A DNA stretch of 64,000 bases, from contig JAESUZ010003392.1 in assembly GCA_017311185.1 (NCBI GenBank), positions 62,001 to 126,000 on the forward strand, read 5' to 3'. Under the pieces are notes generated by a model that had not been told where the DNA came from, searched no databases, and saw only the letters and a list, made by a program, of their open reading frames with translations. A program made the position numbers and the translations under genes. The stretch is from Proteles cristata cristata. Lineage: Eukaryota; Chordata; Mammalia; Carnivora; Hyaenidae. Below, piece after piece: positions 22,253 through 33,419 of the stretch. Positions within the stretch are counted from its first letter, which is position 1, and every line of letters begins with the position of its first letter.

Positions 22253-23595
22253 CAAATGCGCGAGTAAATAGACTCTAAAACTTACTTCTACTACTTTATG
22301 GTAGATTTCAAAGCCAAGAGATATGAGAAATGACCAACAGTATCATGCTTGGCCTTGTTATTCACAGGTCATCAGAAATGTAGTAATTCTTGGTCATATA
22401 TAATTAAATCCTGTCCATTTTGGACTGAGGACTTCATCCCATTTGATACCCCTTTGGTGTCAAATAAGGGAAAGGAGATAACAGGGTTCTATTTTCCTTG
22501 CCCCTCCAGATGCCATTGTGGGGCCAGGACACACTATTCCATGTCTGTCTCTCTGGAGGCTTCTTTGGCTGTGGTCCTTAGCATTTGGCCATACTTGAAG
22601 CAAAGTGAGCCGAAGGGAAAGTTGGCTTTGAAACTGTGGACCCAATGAGGTTAGAGTGGTTTCCTGTCCCCATTAAGAAGAACCATATCTGTCACACACA
22701 TTGATAGATGACTGTGCTTTTGCCTGGTAAAAGGACATGGAGATATATGGGATTCCCACACCCTCCAGTGCCCCCCTAAGGAAATGAGTTATTCCCAGAA
22801 AGTTCCAGCATCTTTAATATGGGAGACATATTTTGGTACACATGCCTTGAAGTCAGTCCATCAATCTGGCATTGTTTAACTTCCCTGAGAAGCAGTGCTA
22901 TGGGAAGAACTGTTAAATGTTTCCAAAACATGTTTTGAAAAGAAGCCACCAGAAGGAGAAACAATTTGCCAAAATAAGTCCCTCACTCACTGTAGCACTT
23001 TTGTTGTTGTTTGCTCCAATGAAATGAAAACCCCAAACCCTCAAACTGAAGTGTGGCCCACATTTTATGATGTGACCTGAGGAGTTTCATTTAGAAGGAT
23101 GTACACAGGGTTACTTAGGGCTCTCGGGGTTCACCATGGAGACTAAGGCAGCCATGGGTATGATGGTGGCAGGCTGAGTGCTAGAGACTTTGTGCACATT
23201 TCTCTCCCTTTCTGCTCAGTGGCCTCAACCCCAGTCTTGCTCTCTCTTCTGTCTGCTGCAAACAACTGCCCTTTTCCTCAGGAAATAGCTTGGACCTTCC
23301 CCCATTGATTTCAGTGTGTTTTGCCCTTGTTCATCTCTCTGATCTTGGAGTTCAGAATCTGTCCCTTCTCTGGTCCCTTCTCTTTGGCAAGTTCTTGATC
23401 TGTCTTTTTGGAATTCAGCCTTCTGTTCTGATGCTCATTTGTGTTGACCCTTCAGTGCAAAGCCCCTGCTCCAGCCCTGAGTCTCTGGAACCTCACCCCG
23501 TGGGCTCATCCCCAGCCCCCATGCTTCCTCCTGTCTCCACCAGTGTGTATGTAGGATGGGGAGGGATTAGATTCTATTCTTGGCCTCAAAAACTA
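22253..23595. other. Unique sequence
   Basis: No recognised repeat or exon. A 99-codon frame (22349-22648) and a 102-codon frame (23290-23598) have no recognisable domain; the second has a hydrophobic start (FALVHLSDLGVQNLSLLW) but no coding context. Confidence 0.4.
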
Positions 23596-23924
23596 TAACT
23601 GGTTCTCCATGATAAGGGAAATGCAAATTGAAACAATGAAGTACCATTTACATTTACCAGATTAGGAAAATTAATTAAGTCTGATGACAACAGGGATGGT
23701 GAGATGTGGGAACAAAGGGAGCTCTGATGTGAGTGTAAATTGGTATAGTCGCCTTGGAGAATGATTTGGCAAGGTCTATTGAAGTTGAAGGCATGTTCTT
23801 GCTATGAAATATCAATTCTACTCTTGCTTATATAGCCCAGAGAAATTGTTGTGTAAGTGTACAGATTTGTGTTTGTGTGTACACATACATTGTAGACACA
23901 CACCCATGCACACAGCCCATGTAC

Positions 23925-23947
23925 ATATATATATATATATATATATG
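23925..23947. repeat. (AT)n microsatellite
   Basis: A short pure AT run within the L1 fragment, flanked by CA/TG-rich DNA. Confidence 0.85.
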
Positions 23948-24207
23948 CACATGCGCAAAAGAATTCTGATTTCAGAGCCCACAAGCTGTGGTTTATGGAA
24001 TGAATGTGTTAATGGAATTGAATACAACATGTAGCAGTTAATATAAATGTAACTGGATCAAGTTTTCATCAACATGTATGAATTCTAAAACAATGAGTGA
24101 AAAAACAAGTTGTAAAAGGATATATGTGTGTGCTACATACCTATATATACATATGTAATATAGAGAGATGCAATTTGTAGTCAAATATAAACAATATGAT
24201 TAAAATT

Positions 24208-24411
24208 CTTTTAATGTTTATTTTTGAGAGAAAGAGACAGAGCATGAGTGGGGGAGGGGCAGAGAGAGGGAGACAGAATCTGAAGCAGGCTCGAACCTGT
24301 TCAGCAGTGCTGACAGCTCAGAGCCCAATGCGGGGCTCGAACCTGCAAACTGTGAGATCATGACCTGAGCCAAAATCGGATGCTTAACTGAATAAGTCAC
24401 CCAGGTGCCCC
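24208..24411 (-). mobile_element. Feliform CAN SINE
   Basis: It is minus-strand, from GGGGCACCTGGGTGACTTAT to the TCAAAAATAAACATTAAAAG tail, with the B-box region GGTTCGAGCCCCGCATTGG. A 15-20 bp local change repeats the CTCGAACCTG motif (24290-24299 and 24337-24346). No long clean target-site duplication was found, only short TAAAA flanks. Confidence 0.92.
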
Positions 24412-24740
24412 TAAAACAGTATGGTTTTTATTAACACATTCATGTTCATTAAAAGGCAAAAACACACATGAAAATTACATAGGCCAAATTCAGGTTCATG
24501 GTTACCATTGAGAAGGGTGAGGAAAGGAAGAAGAAACAGGAAGAAACAGAACTGTATCTGGAGATTTTTACTTTTTTGAAAGGAGAAAAAGGGAGAGAGA
24601 AAGAGAGAGAGAAAGGTCTGAAGCAAGAATGGTAAAATATATATAATGTTAGTGATGGGATTACAAATGTGTAGTTTATTCTTTTTCTACTCAGTATGAT
24701 TAAAATGTTCATATTTACAAATTTAAAACTGTAAGAATAT

Positions 24741-25509
24741 TATTTCTCAGACATACTTTTGTCCTGTGTAGCTGAACTAACTTGAGGATTCATAGAACTC
24801 TATTTTGGGGAGGGGGGGGAAGGCCTTTGAGAACATCTGGCCAGCAGCTTCCATCTGGTTCTGGAACGTCTTTTATGACTTGCGTGTGGCCCTGTGTGAA
24901 TACATGCCCTGCCATGGATCTCTAATGATTGGGGCTTCCCCCAAATGGGACACTCCTGGAAAGTTACCGTCTTTCATGGAAATCAGCTACCTGGTGGCTT
25001 CAGGCCATTGGTCCCAGTCCTGAGCTTCCACCTGTAAAACCTCACCAGAGGGGCCCTTGGGACTGCTGGGAATCAGAAACTTTGGGGCCAGCCTAGCAGG
25101 ACAACTAGGGAAGAAAGAGGAAGCCTAGGGCCTGGAGCCAGCCCTCAGGCGTTCCTCTTTGGAAAGGCTAGCTGGTGAAGGGACTTGCCAAGGGAAGAGC
25201 CCTGAGAGGAGGAAGCTTGGCTCTCAGAGCAAGATTGCGTTGGTGTGCAGTGAACTCTGCCCCTGCATTGCTGCTTTCTCAGGGCCCACTTCCCCAAATG
25301 GGAGCACGTGAACAGTTGCAGTGCTTGCTGGTAGCACCCTGGGATCTTTAGGGCCAGGCGGGCAGAAGACTGGGATCTGAGTTAGTGACCCATAGGGACC
25401 CTCCAAGGGACCCTCCTCTTCCTTGTCTTTTGTGAAGTCAGCTAGAAAAGGCGGTCACATGCCTAATTCCCCTTTGCACTGGTCTGCCCTAAAAAGAAAG
25501 TCTGGCACC

Positions 25510-25548
<39 letters not shown>

Positions 25549-26079
25549 ACAACAACAAAAACAAGAAAACAACCTCCCAAAAAACAAAAACAAAACTTCC
25601 TCTGATTCTCTTGTATCTTGTTCAAATGTAGCCAAACTTGATGTCTGCCTAACAGGTAGGGAAAAAAAAATTGTAGGCACAAGTGAGAACCTATTTTCTA
25701 GGTTGCAAACGAAACAGTGAGTACCTTAATTTTCCAGGACCACCATCTCTGCACTTTTGGTGAGCTCAGCTTTTTTATATTCATTTTTTTAGGTGTCTTG
25801 TTTTAGGAGAAAATGGTAAATGATTCGGTCCGAAAAAAAAAAAATCAGCTACCATAGCAACGTCTGGAATTTGTTGGATTTTAGCTTCCTCTCTGTTTCA
25901 TCCAGATTGTTTGGAATGAGAAGTTTGAAATACTAAGAACAGGGTACTTCAGCTCTAGGTTCTTCCTCAGTGGTGATCTCCATGAAGCGGGGAGATATAC
26001 TGATGTTGCAGTGGCTATAAGCTTAGTGTCTTGATGGCCCTGGCCTTACCTCTTCTCTGGTTGTAGGCTCATTTCCATA
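24741..26079. other. Unique sequence with an A-rich/CA3-4 simple repeat
   Basis: Mostly unrecognised. It contains the (AAAAC)n tract described separately and, at about 25848-25861, an RFX X-box-like motif GCTACCATAGCAAC. No exon recognised. Confidence 0.45.
25508..25596. repeat. (CAAAA)n simple repeat
   Basis: Tandem CAAAA units followed by CAA units and further A-rich C-spaced sequence. Possibly the expanded tail of a decayed retroposon, but no body is recognisable upstream. Lys/Asn/Thr- or Phe/Val-rich frames here are artefacts. Confidence 0.85.
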
Positions 26080-26240
26080 AGCGAGAGGCTGTCCCAGCTT
26101 GGCTGCATCAGAGTCCCCTGAGAGCTTTATATAAAGGGAGCTGTGACCCAGGTTCACCTTAGACCATGGAACCAGAATCTGTAGGAGTGGGACCCAGGCA
26201 TCTGTACTTGTAAAAACTCTCCAGGTGATTCCAAACAAGC
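26080..26240 (+). repeat. MER5-like hAT MITE
   Basis: TGCATCAGAGTCCCCTGAGA, GGAACCAGAATCTGTAGGAG, TGGGACCCAGGCATCTGTAC and CTCTCCAGGTGATTCC follow the MER5A interior order. Confidence 0.75.
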
Positions 26241-26339
26241 CATGTGTGTGGTGCCTTGACACATCGGGACGGTGTTCTTAGGGACTTGTGGAAAAGAACA
26301 AACACTAAAGATTTCATTATGTTCAAAATAACATTAAGA

Positions 26340-26515
26340 ACACTCAAGGGCTTGCCATTGGCCAGGTGCTGTCCCAAATGTTTTCTGTAATTTATCTAAT
26401 TAAAACTTTAGAACAGCCTGCTGAGGTAGGTTATTTATATCACAGAAGAGGAAACTGACCTTCAAATAGGTTAAGGAACTTGCCCAAGGTGATGCAGCAG
26501 AAATGTAATTCCAGG
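26340..26515 (-). repeat. MIR, antisense
   Basis: GCCAGGTGCTGTCCCAAATG, AACAGCCTGCTGAGGTAGGT, AGAAGAGGAAACTGACCTTC and AAGGAACTTGCCCAAGGTGA are reverse-complement MIR landmarks. Confidence 0.8.
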
Positions 26516-26944
26516 GGCCCCCTCTTCAGATGCTGTGCTGGGCCCTGATGATATTTACTAGGGTGGAAAATCCCTTCTTCTCCCCTCCTACACACATACA
26601 CTCTCTCCACCTATACTTCCACACGCAATTTAAAAGCATTTTCAATAATCTGTGTTTTTTAAATAAGGTTTTGCCAATCCATTCATTTTCAGTTGATAAT
26701 CCAGAAGTTTGAATTCTCTGGGCACCATAGTTCTTGAGTTTTCTTATTATTAGTGTCTCACTGATCATTACATTAAGGCAAGTAAGGCCTCGCATCTGGT
26801 ATTTGAGTACAAAGGGTCAGGAGTTACTTTCAATATTTCCCTCAGCTGAAAGGCAGAAAAGATAGTGATTGCTTTTAGAAGGCCTGATGAAATGAAATTT
26901 CTTGATGAAATTTCTTATTTTTCAAACTGGTGTGATGATGTAAT
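26516..26944. other. Unique AT-rich sequence
   Basis: No repeat recognised except a small local duplication of GATGAAATTTCTT near 26885-26915. Frames of 60-89 codons lack similarity. Confidence 0.4.
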
Positions 26945-27100
26945 GAAAAGGACCCATGAGATCAGAGTTTGTCTTAGTTTTTCCATCCATTTGCTGGGTA
27001 ACACTGCCCCAAGTCACTTCCTCTCCCTGGGCTTCCTCATCTGAGAAAGAAGGAATTGAACCAAGTGTTTGTTAAAAGGCCTTCTAGCTCCATGATCCAA
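26945..27100 (+). repeat. MIR
   Basis: CCCAAGTCACTTCCTCTCCC, TGGGCTTCCTCATCTGAGAA and AAGGCCTTCTAGCTCC match a diverged MIR core. Confidence 0.6.
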
Positions 27101-27449
27101 AGGATAGCTATATCATCATAGCAGCCTTCCAATCCTGAGGTGTCAGCAGGCTGGTCTGCTGCGATATGTACATGGATTCCTGCTTGAGCATCATATTTGC
27201 AGAATCTATTTCCCAGGCTTATGGGCAGTGGTGTAATAAGGAGCAGTCATCTTTGGACAATGAACAAGTCACTCGAGTAGCAAAATATGATACAGGAATA
27301 ATTGGAAAACACACCCTTTATTATGTATTGAAGAATTTTTTCTTTGCAGATTTTAACTGCATGTGGATGAAAGTAGAAAAAAAAAGAGATGTGTAAAGAA
27401 TGACAACCTCATGCCAGATTTCTGGATCACACTGGGTATGAGGGACTGG
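27101..27449. other. Unique AT-rich sequence
   Basis: Nothing recognisable. A 76-codon frame (27166-27396) has no family resemblance. Confidence 0.4.
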
Positions 27450-27780
27450 ACACTGCCACACGTTGGAGGGATGTGCTGGTAGGTGGAGCTCATGAGAGAG
27501 GCCAGCTGTCTGTCAGAGACTGGCATTCAATCTTGTGTGTCCCAAGACGCACAAGGTTCAGAGACCTGCCTTGGGATAAACACAATCATAAGCTACTGAT
27601 GATCTTGTTTACTTACAGGAAGGACATTTCTTCCCTTGGAAAGAAGTTTGCATCTGCCATCAAGGAAGAACCCTGTGCCCCGACTAGAGGAAAGTGGTTT
27701 GGAACTGGGAAGATGGCTCTGTGAGCTTGGGGTCAGGTCAAAGGCAGAGAGACAACCACAGAGGACATTTCCTCAGATGT
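27450..27780 (+). repeat. Diverged repeat, copy A of a direct pair
   Basis: It shares an ordered set of blocks with 29010-29310: a GACCTGCCTTGGGATAAAC/CTTATCTGCCTTGAGAAAAA block, CATAAGCTACTGAT/CACAAGCCACTGAC, CATTTCTTCCCTTGG/ATCTTTCTTCCCTTTG, GCATCTGCCATCAAGGAAGA/ACATCTGCCATAGGGGAAGA, GAACTGGGAAGATGGCT/CAACTGGAAAGGTGGCT and ACATTTCCTCA in both. The copies are strongly diverged. Family not identified. Confidence 0.6.
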
Positions 27781-29009
27781 ATTGTAGATATTGACTGCCT
27801 AATGACCATCCCCACTTCCCAACAGCATCCAAGTTCCCTTCTTGGGATTTTTCTCTTCTCCATTGTGTTTAGATCTTGGAACTGGTTAGCCCAATACATA
27901 GCCTCCTATGTTAAAAGGGAAAGGCTCCTTTGAATGGAGATTTCTGTTGAGAAGCCGCATGTAGCCTCAGTTTGCTCCTTTGTACTCTCTCTCCCAGGAT
28001 TTTGCTTATTGAATAAGAGTAATGGTTGGAGTTTGTTTATACTGGAGACCCACCCAGGTAAGGTTGTGCAGTAGCTTCTGTGACTAAGACCTTCAGGACT
28101 GACCTGGTTCCCATCTGTTCTTAGCTTGGTTTGCCAGCCCTTGCATTGGTCCTCTGTGCTTTTCTATATATTTTCCCTTTCAATAATGCATAGCTTCCAA
28201 TCCCTCCTTTTAACTGGAAATAGTCCAGTTTCAGTTGCTATATTTGCACTCAAAAACCCTCAGTGACGCAAGTCCTGGTAAGACCCTCCTTTGCCTGACA
28301 CAGGATACACCCCTCTTGTGATGAAGCTTAGTCCAGCTTGCTGTTTCTCTTTCTCCTGGAAGTCATGGGTAAACACTGCCAACCTCTGACCCTGCGGTTT
28401 TCCTTTCTCCACAAACTCACCCTCCTTCTGTTTATACAGAACTTCTCAAGGTAGTACACATAACAGCTGATTATTTCTCCATTTGCTAAAACCAGTTGTA
28501 GTTCAATACTGTCACTTAAAAGGGAGTCTTAGTGCTCCTGAACTCTTTGGGCACACACTTGGAGAAACTCTTTTAGGTTATTTCTTCTCATTTCTTTTAG
28601 TATAATAACTAACCTCATCCATTGTGCGTGGATTTCACCAAACTAACTTTCCAAAGACAACTGCATTTCTAAGTTCTTGGAAGTCACTTCATTTCTTATC
28701 TTCATGTACCATCTAGATGTTTAAATTCATCTTGAAGTAATTAATAGACCTTTGAAAATTCTGACTTCCACAGAATCTTGAGTGTGGATAGCCTCTTTTG
28801 TTCAAGTTCATGTATTAACTCTTTATTATACTTCATGTCCTGGATAGCAAGCTACAAGATGCAAAGAAGCAGGAGACTGATTCTTGCCTATAAGGGTTTA
28901 TAAACCTATTGGAAGTGAGATTTGTGTACAAGAAATAATTCTGAACAACCTATTACCTTCGAGGATTCCCCTCCCCCTAGTGGCCTGTGATAATGGTTTG
29001 GTGTCACCT
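27781..29009. other. Sequence between the diverged repeat pair
   Basis: No viral or transposase coding signature recognised. The part GCTTTTCTATATATTTTCCC TTTCAATAATGC (28160-28190) vaguely resembles an LTR polyadenylation region but is not conclusive. Confidence 0.35.
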
Positions 29010-29320
29010 GGGGGTATCTGGGCTGTGCTGGGGGTGAGAAGGGGGCCCATCTATTGTTCTGTAGTGTGTCATTGGAACAGTTATCAAGGCAGACTTATCT
29101 GCCTTGAGAAAAACCACAAGCCACTGACAGACAACCTTGCTGACTCTAGTGAGGGATCTTTCTTCCCTTTGCAAGTAAAGACTACATCTGCCATAGGGGA
29201 AGAACTCTCTTCCCCAGCCCAGGGAATATGGATTGCAACTGGAAAGGTGGCTGGTGAGCATGGAGTCAGTTCAGACACAGAAGGACATTTCCTCAAAAGA
29301 GGGTTTGAGGATCACGGGAG
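29010..29320 (+). repeat. Diverged repeat, copy B of a direct pair
   Basis: Direct-orientation partner of 27450-27780, about 1.55 kb downstream. A 148-codon plus-strand frame (28884-29330) covers it. The paired copy cannot be read in a matching uninterrupted frame over its length, so this is not taken as coding. Confidence 0.6.
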
Positions 29321-29429
29321 CCAATCTTAAGCTGGTGTGCAAGATGCTTCTTGATCCTTCCATGGACTACAGATTCAGATGCATGTCCTCCTACCAGAAA
29401 CTCTGAGGTTTTTCACCTGCAGGGCCTCA

Positions 29430-29600
29430 GTACGGACTTGTCCTGCAGTGTGTGGCTCTCTCTGCTTTGCGTGCATCACTGGCACCCTCAATACCATACT
29501 CCACCTTGATAATAAACTCGTTGAAAGAAGAGACCTCATTTCATCTGCATGGACCCCTGATAACTAAGCAAGGGCCTGGCATGATTTTGAATTAGAGACT
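29430..29600 (+). repeat. L2 LINE 3' end (decayed)
   Basis: TGATAATAAACTCGTTGAAA, AGAGACCTCATTTCATCTG and GCAAGGGCCTGGCATG follow the L2 3' UTR order. Confidence 0.5.
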
Positions 29601-29824
29601 AGGTTTCTCGGTGTTTCAGTAAGCATTACAGAATATGGAGATGAGGAAGATAATTTCTGGCTGGAGTGGTCTGAAAAGACATCCCCTAAAAAAGTCAGGT
29701 TTGTATTAGGCTTTTGAGATATGTGGCATATTTTGTTCGTGGAAAGGAAGGAGGGCAATTTAAGGCATGGAATCCTTGCTGAACAAAGGCTTAGAGCACA
29801 GTTTCTGAGTATCCCGTTGACTGG

Positions 29825-29975
29825 TAAAATGCCAGTGGAGAGAATCAACAGGGGAATGTTTAAAATATACCCACATCTGGATCCCACTGCAGACCGAATG
29901 AATCAGTCTCCAGAATGGGCCCGGGCCTTGGTGCCGTACAGCTTCCCTGATGAGTCTGATGTGCAACAGGGCCGA
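29825..29975 (+). repeat. MER5-like hAT MITE
   Basis: GGGGAATGTTTAAAATATAC, ATCTGGATCCCACTGCAGAC, GAATCAGTCTCCAGAATGGG and CTGATGAGTCTGATGTGCAA match a decayed MER5A interior. Confidence 0.7.
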
Positions 29976-30715
29976 GGATGGTCTTGGGACCTTCAGGTTT
30001 CACAGGAGGGTGGAAAGAAGGGCTGGGTTTGAAGAATGAAGACTCTTGATGGAATCTCTTCTATTTTTGGCCAGGAGTTTGGGACCTGAGCCAATGCATA
30101 TTAGGGTGCTTTTCATGTATTGCAAACTGGGTTTCATGACATATTAATCTGGTTCAGATTGAAATTGAGGGAAGGGGGTGAGAGGCCAGAAAACCTGAGA
30201 GCAGGATGGCACAAGGTTCCAGGAGAGGCCTGCTCTCAGGTGGAGGAACAGAAATGAAAAGATGAATCCAAAGAGATGCTGAACAGGAAGATTTAATAGA
30301 ACAAGGTGAGATGAAAACTGAGGACATGTTTTCTAATCAGGTGAGGGCTACAGCAGTAGAAATCTCTCTTTACATAAAGAGTCCCCAAGTTATGCAGGTG
30401 AGGAAGTAGGGAATGGTGTTTGATTTCTATACCCTCTCCCCTGACCATTGTTGCTGAATTTTAGAGGCTTATTCCTCTTTTTGATTCAACATCTCCTAAA
30501 TTATCAGTTCATTCTATTTCCCCCTTTTCTTTCTTGAGAAACTTTTTGGAAGGAGAGTCTACTCTGACATCCTCATTTCCCTGCTACCCACAGTGTCTCT
30601 AAGCCCCTGCAATCTGTCATCTACCCTCAGTCTCTCTTGACAGCCTCTAGTGCCCTCCACTCTTTAAAACCCAGTCTTCTTTCCCAGCTTCATTCCCCTC
30701 CACCTCATGGGTACA
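29976..30715. other. Unique sequence
   Basis: No recognised repeat; the CT-rich part at 30470-30710 has no distinct identity. Confidence 0.4.
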
Positions 30716-30728
30716 CTTAACTCTCTCT

Positions 30729-30932
30729 ATTTTTTAAAAAATATTTTAAAAAATATTTATTTTTGAGATGAAGCATGAATGGGAAAGGGGCAGAAAGAGA
30801 GGGGGACACAGAATCTGAAGCAGGCTTCAGGCTCTGTGCTAACAGCTTGACACGGGGCTCAAACCCATGAACTGTGAGATCATGACCTGGGCGGAAGTTG
30901 GATACTCAACTGACTGAGCCACCCAGGTGTCC
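30729..30932 (-). mobile_element. Feliform CAN SINE
   Basis: Minus-strand element from GGACACCTGGGTGGCTCAGT to an A/T-rich tail (ATTTTTTAAAAAATATTTTA on the plus strand). It is flanked by a 13-bp duplication CTTAACTCTCTCT (30716-30728) and CTTAACTCTTTCT (30933-30945), one mismatch. Confidence 0.95.
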
Positions 30933-30945
30933 CTTAACTCTTTCT

Positions 30946-31274
30946 TAAAGGGTGACACTTTTAGCTTCTGGGCTGGCGAATGCTCCTGGGTCTCCTTCCA
31001 CTGCTCAGCTGCTCTTTCTCTAACTTGCATTTTTCTTTCTATCCATGCCAGATTCACCTGGGATCTACCCCGAAGCTCTTTCTTCATTTTCATTTCCAAC
31101 CATCAGAAGGATATTGTTCACCTGGTTGTCCCATCTATGCCCTGTACTCACTGTCATTATGGTCACCAGTATTTGCATAGTCATTTGTTGCATAGAAGGT
31201 GATTTACCCCCAGTGTTTCCCAGTGTTTTGTGTGAGCTTCATTGCCCTCCAAACCTGCTTCTTCCATTCTACTC
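30946..31274. other. Unique CT-rich sequence
   Basis: No repeat recognised. Three overlapping frames of 66-91 codons on the plus strand are mutually exclusive and unsupported. Confidence 0.4.
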
Positions 31275-31432
31275 TTCCCCCAGACTGAATCTTGGCTCTG
31301 TTGCCTGCTAACTGAAGCTCCAGTTTCTCAGTCTAAAATGGGGATAATTATACTTGCATTATGGGGGCATTGTGACATTAAACTAGAAAATGTATGTGAA
31401 ATTGTGACATTAAACTAGAAAATGTATGTGAA
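31275..31432 (+). repeat. MIR containing a perfect 32-bp tandem duplication
   Basis: The MIR core is visible at AGTCTAAAATGGGGATAATT. Its 3' part contains ATTGTGACATTAAACTAGAA plus 12 further bases twice in tandem (31369-31400 and 31401-31432) with no differences. The duplication is much younger than the MIR. Confidence 0.85.
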
Positions 31433-31439
31433 AATGACA

Positions 31440-31560
31440 AGCTCACAATGACTTGGTCTTCCTTGAAGGCAGGGTCTAGGTTTTATTTGTTTTGTTTTGT
31501 TTCTATCTAACCCCCGAAGGAAATACTCCTAAAATAATGGAGTGAACAAATTCCAAATGC
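31440..31560 (+). repeat. L2 LINE 3' end (decayed)
   Basis: CTTGAAGGCAGGGTCTAGGT followed by TTTATTTGTTTTGTTTTG and AATGGAGTGAAC is L2-terminus-like. Confidence 0.5.
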
Positions 31561-32599
31561 TAGAAAGAGAAGTTGCATAAGTGATGATTTTGAGTAAATT
31601 TTGAGGAAGTGGCAGATTTCAACCGAACTAGGACTGAGTTTATTTTTCCATCTGAATACCTTCTTGGAGGGACTGTGAAGGTTGCAGGTGTTTGGGGTGA
31701 GGTTTGTGTGGAAGGGCCTGAATTTTGACAATGTTGGGTTGGTGTGATGTACAAAGACGGCAATGTGAATGCTTTTGCTACTCGTGACCTTGCGTGTCAA
31801 GGCAAGGTTCTGTCTTATCAAGGGGTATCAAGTGTTTGTCAGCATCTGAGCTGGAAGATATGATTGCAAGATTTTCACTGTCTGAGCTAGTCTGCTAATT
31901 TCTTGTCAATTTTGATTTATGAATTGTTTCAGATCTATGAACTGCTGAGTAACCCTATCTGTGACTTGCTACTTGAATTACTGCCTACAAATGTTTGGGG
32001 AGCTGTAAAGTGATAACATCTAAAGAATATGGACAATAATCAAACTGTCCTATGACAGGGCTGCAGGTGACTTACTTGTAATATGATGTTGTAGTATAAC
32101 TGTGAAAATTACTTGGCCTTGAGACCTGAAAAGCATCTAGGACTGTTCAGGAACTATGAACACCAGCTGGCCTTGCTTTAATGCATCATTCTTAATTCAC
32201 GTTTTTCAACTGCCAAACAGTGATTTAGAACATTGTAGTGAAAGCTTTATGGGCTTGGTTGGTTCTAGAATTGCAAGGGAAGTGCCTGACTGTTATGTTT
32301 GAAATACTTTGGTAAACATTGTGAAGGCATTGGATCAAGTGCGGTAAAATGAGAAAGTGAACTATATTTAAATTTTTTTGCTTCATGTGTGGGAGAGCAA
32401 AAAGGTGCTTCTCCAAAAACATCTTCATTAAGCTTAATTGCATTCTGTGATTGTAGTTAAAGCATCTTATTTTCATTAGCTAGGTGGATTTCCAATGAGA
32501 ACATAAATACTTGTTCTGGTGGCCAATGAGTTATGGAGGTAAGTGGGCAGATAATGTCAGGCTAAGCTGAAAACAATTGAAGTTCAGTTCAGTAACAGA
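31561..32599. other. Unique AT-rich sequence
   Basis: About 1 kb with no recognised repeat or exon; minus-strand frames of 67-104 codons are unsupported. Confidence 0.4.
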
Positions 32600-32619
32600 G
32601 GTCAAGAGGTGAAATCTAT

Positions 32620-33075
32620 GATCTCATCCCCAAAGTTGTGTGGTCTCGACTTGCTTTTCTCCATAGAATGCATTGGAAGTTGTACAACTATGGAGCCTAA
32701 TTCTTGAGAGGCCTTATAGCTTCTGTCCTTGTCTTCTGGGAATGCTGCCCTGGGTCTATGAAGGATCCATGAGGAGCAGAGATGAGCCTAGCTAGCTGAG
32801 CCTCCCTGTATTCACCAGCTGAGAGCCAACATCAACCTGTAGACATGGGGACGGGGCTGTCTTTGGGCATCTGACTCTGTCCAGCCCTGCTTGGGTTCCA
32901 GACGACTGCAGTCATATGAACGACCCCAACAGATAGAAGAAGACTCCACCCAGCTGAGCCCAGCTCAAATTGCTCACCCAGACAATCAGAAGCAAATAAA
33001 AACCATTTTAAAGGTTGTTTTAAGCCACACAATTTTGGGATTATTTGTCATGTAGCAATAGATAAGTGATCTAGA
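32620..33075 (+). mobile_element. MLT1-type LTR (ERVL-MaLR), forward
   Basis: The 3' half matches the MLT1 layout: CAACAGATAGAAGAAGACTC, CACCCAGCTGAGCCCAGCTC, AAATTGCTCACCCAGACAAT, AGCAAATAAAAACCATTT (polyadenylation signal AATAAA), GTTGTTTTAAGCCACACAAT, and the terminal AGCAATAGATAAGTGAT. The upstream AGAGGCCTTATAGCTTCTGT and GGAATGCTGCCCTGGGTCTA parts also fit. It is an old solo LTR. Confidence 0.8.
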
Positions 33076-33190
33076 GGAGAAAACAAGAACACAGGCAAAT
33101 ACTATTACTATTAAATGTTAACTTTATTGAGAAATGAAACAAATAAATTGGACAGTGACTTGTTAGATCCCTGAAGTTTAAAGTGGGAAG

Positions 33191-33408
33191 CGGGGGGCGC
33201 CTGGGTGGCTCAGTTGGTTAAGCATCTGAGTTCAGCTCAGGTCACGATCTCATGGTTTGTGGGTTTGAGCCCTGCGTTGGGCTCTGTGCTAACAGCTAGC
33301 TCAGAGCCTGGAGCCTCTTTCAGATTCTGTATCTCCCTCTCTCTCTGACCCTCCCCTGCTCACACTGTGTCTCTCTCTCTCTCAGGAAAAGAAAAAAAAA
33401 ACACATTA
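33191..33408 (+). mobile_element. Feliform CAN SINE, full-length
   Basis: Head GGGGGGCGCCTGGGTGGCTC, B-box GGTTTGAGCCC, a CT-rich middle and A-rich tail. It is flanked by a perfect 11-bp duplication AAAGTGGGAAG (33180-33190, 33409-33419). Its TTTCAGATTCTGTATCTCCC middle is intermediate between the subfamilies seen here. Confidence 0.96.
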
Positions 33409-33419
33409 AAAGTGGGAAG

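Larger units (their letters stand above)
23600..24740 (+). mobile_element. Old L1 LINE 3' end, interrupted by a SINE
   Basis: The L1 ORF2 3' sequence order is visible: GATAAGGGAAATGCAAATTG, GAAGTACCATTTACATTTAC, GAGTGTAAATTGGTATAGTC, GCCTTGGAGAATGATTTGGC, TGCTATGAAATATCAATTCT, TATATAGCCCAGAGAAATTG, then a decayed 3' UTR past 24412. The SINE at 24208-24411 splits it. The ORF is riddled with stops; an (AT)n at 23925-23947 arose inside it. Confidence 0.8.

Noticed and set aside
27781..29009. Possible internal region of a provirus between direct repeats
   Set aside because: No protease, reverse transcriptase, integrase, gag or env signature or primer-binding site was seen, and the flanking repeats are too diverged to prove LTR identity.
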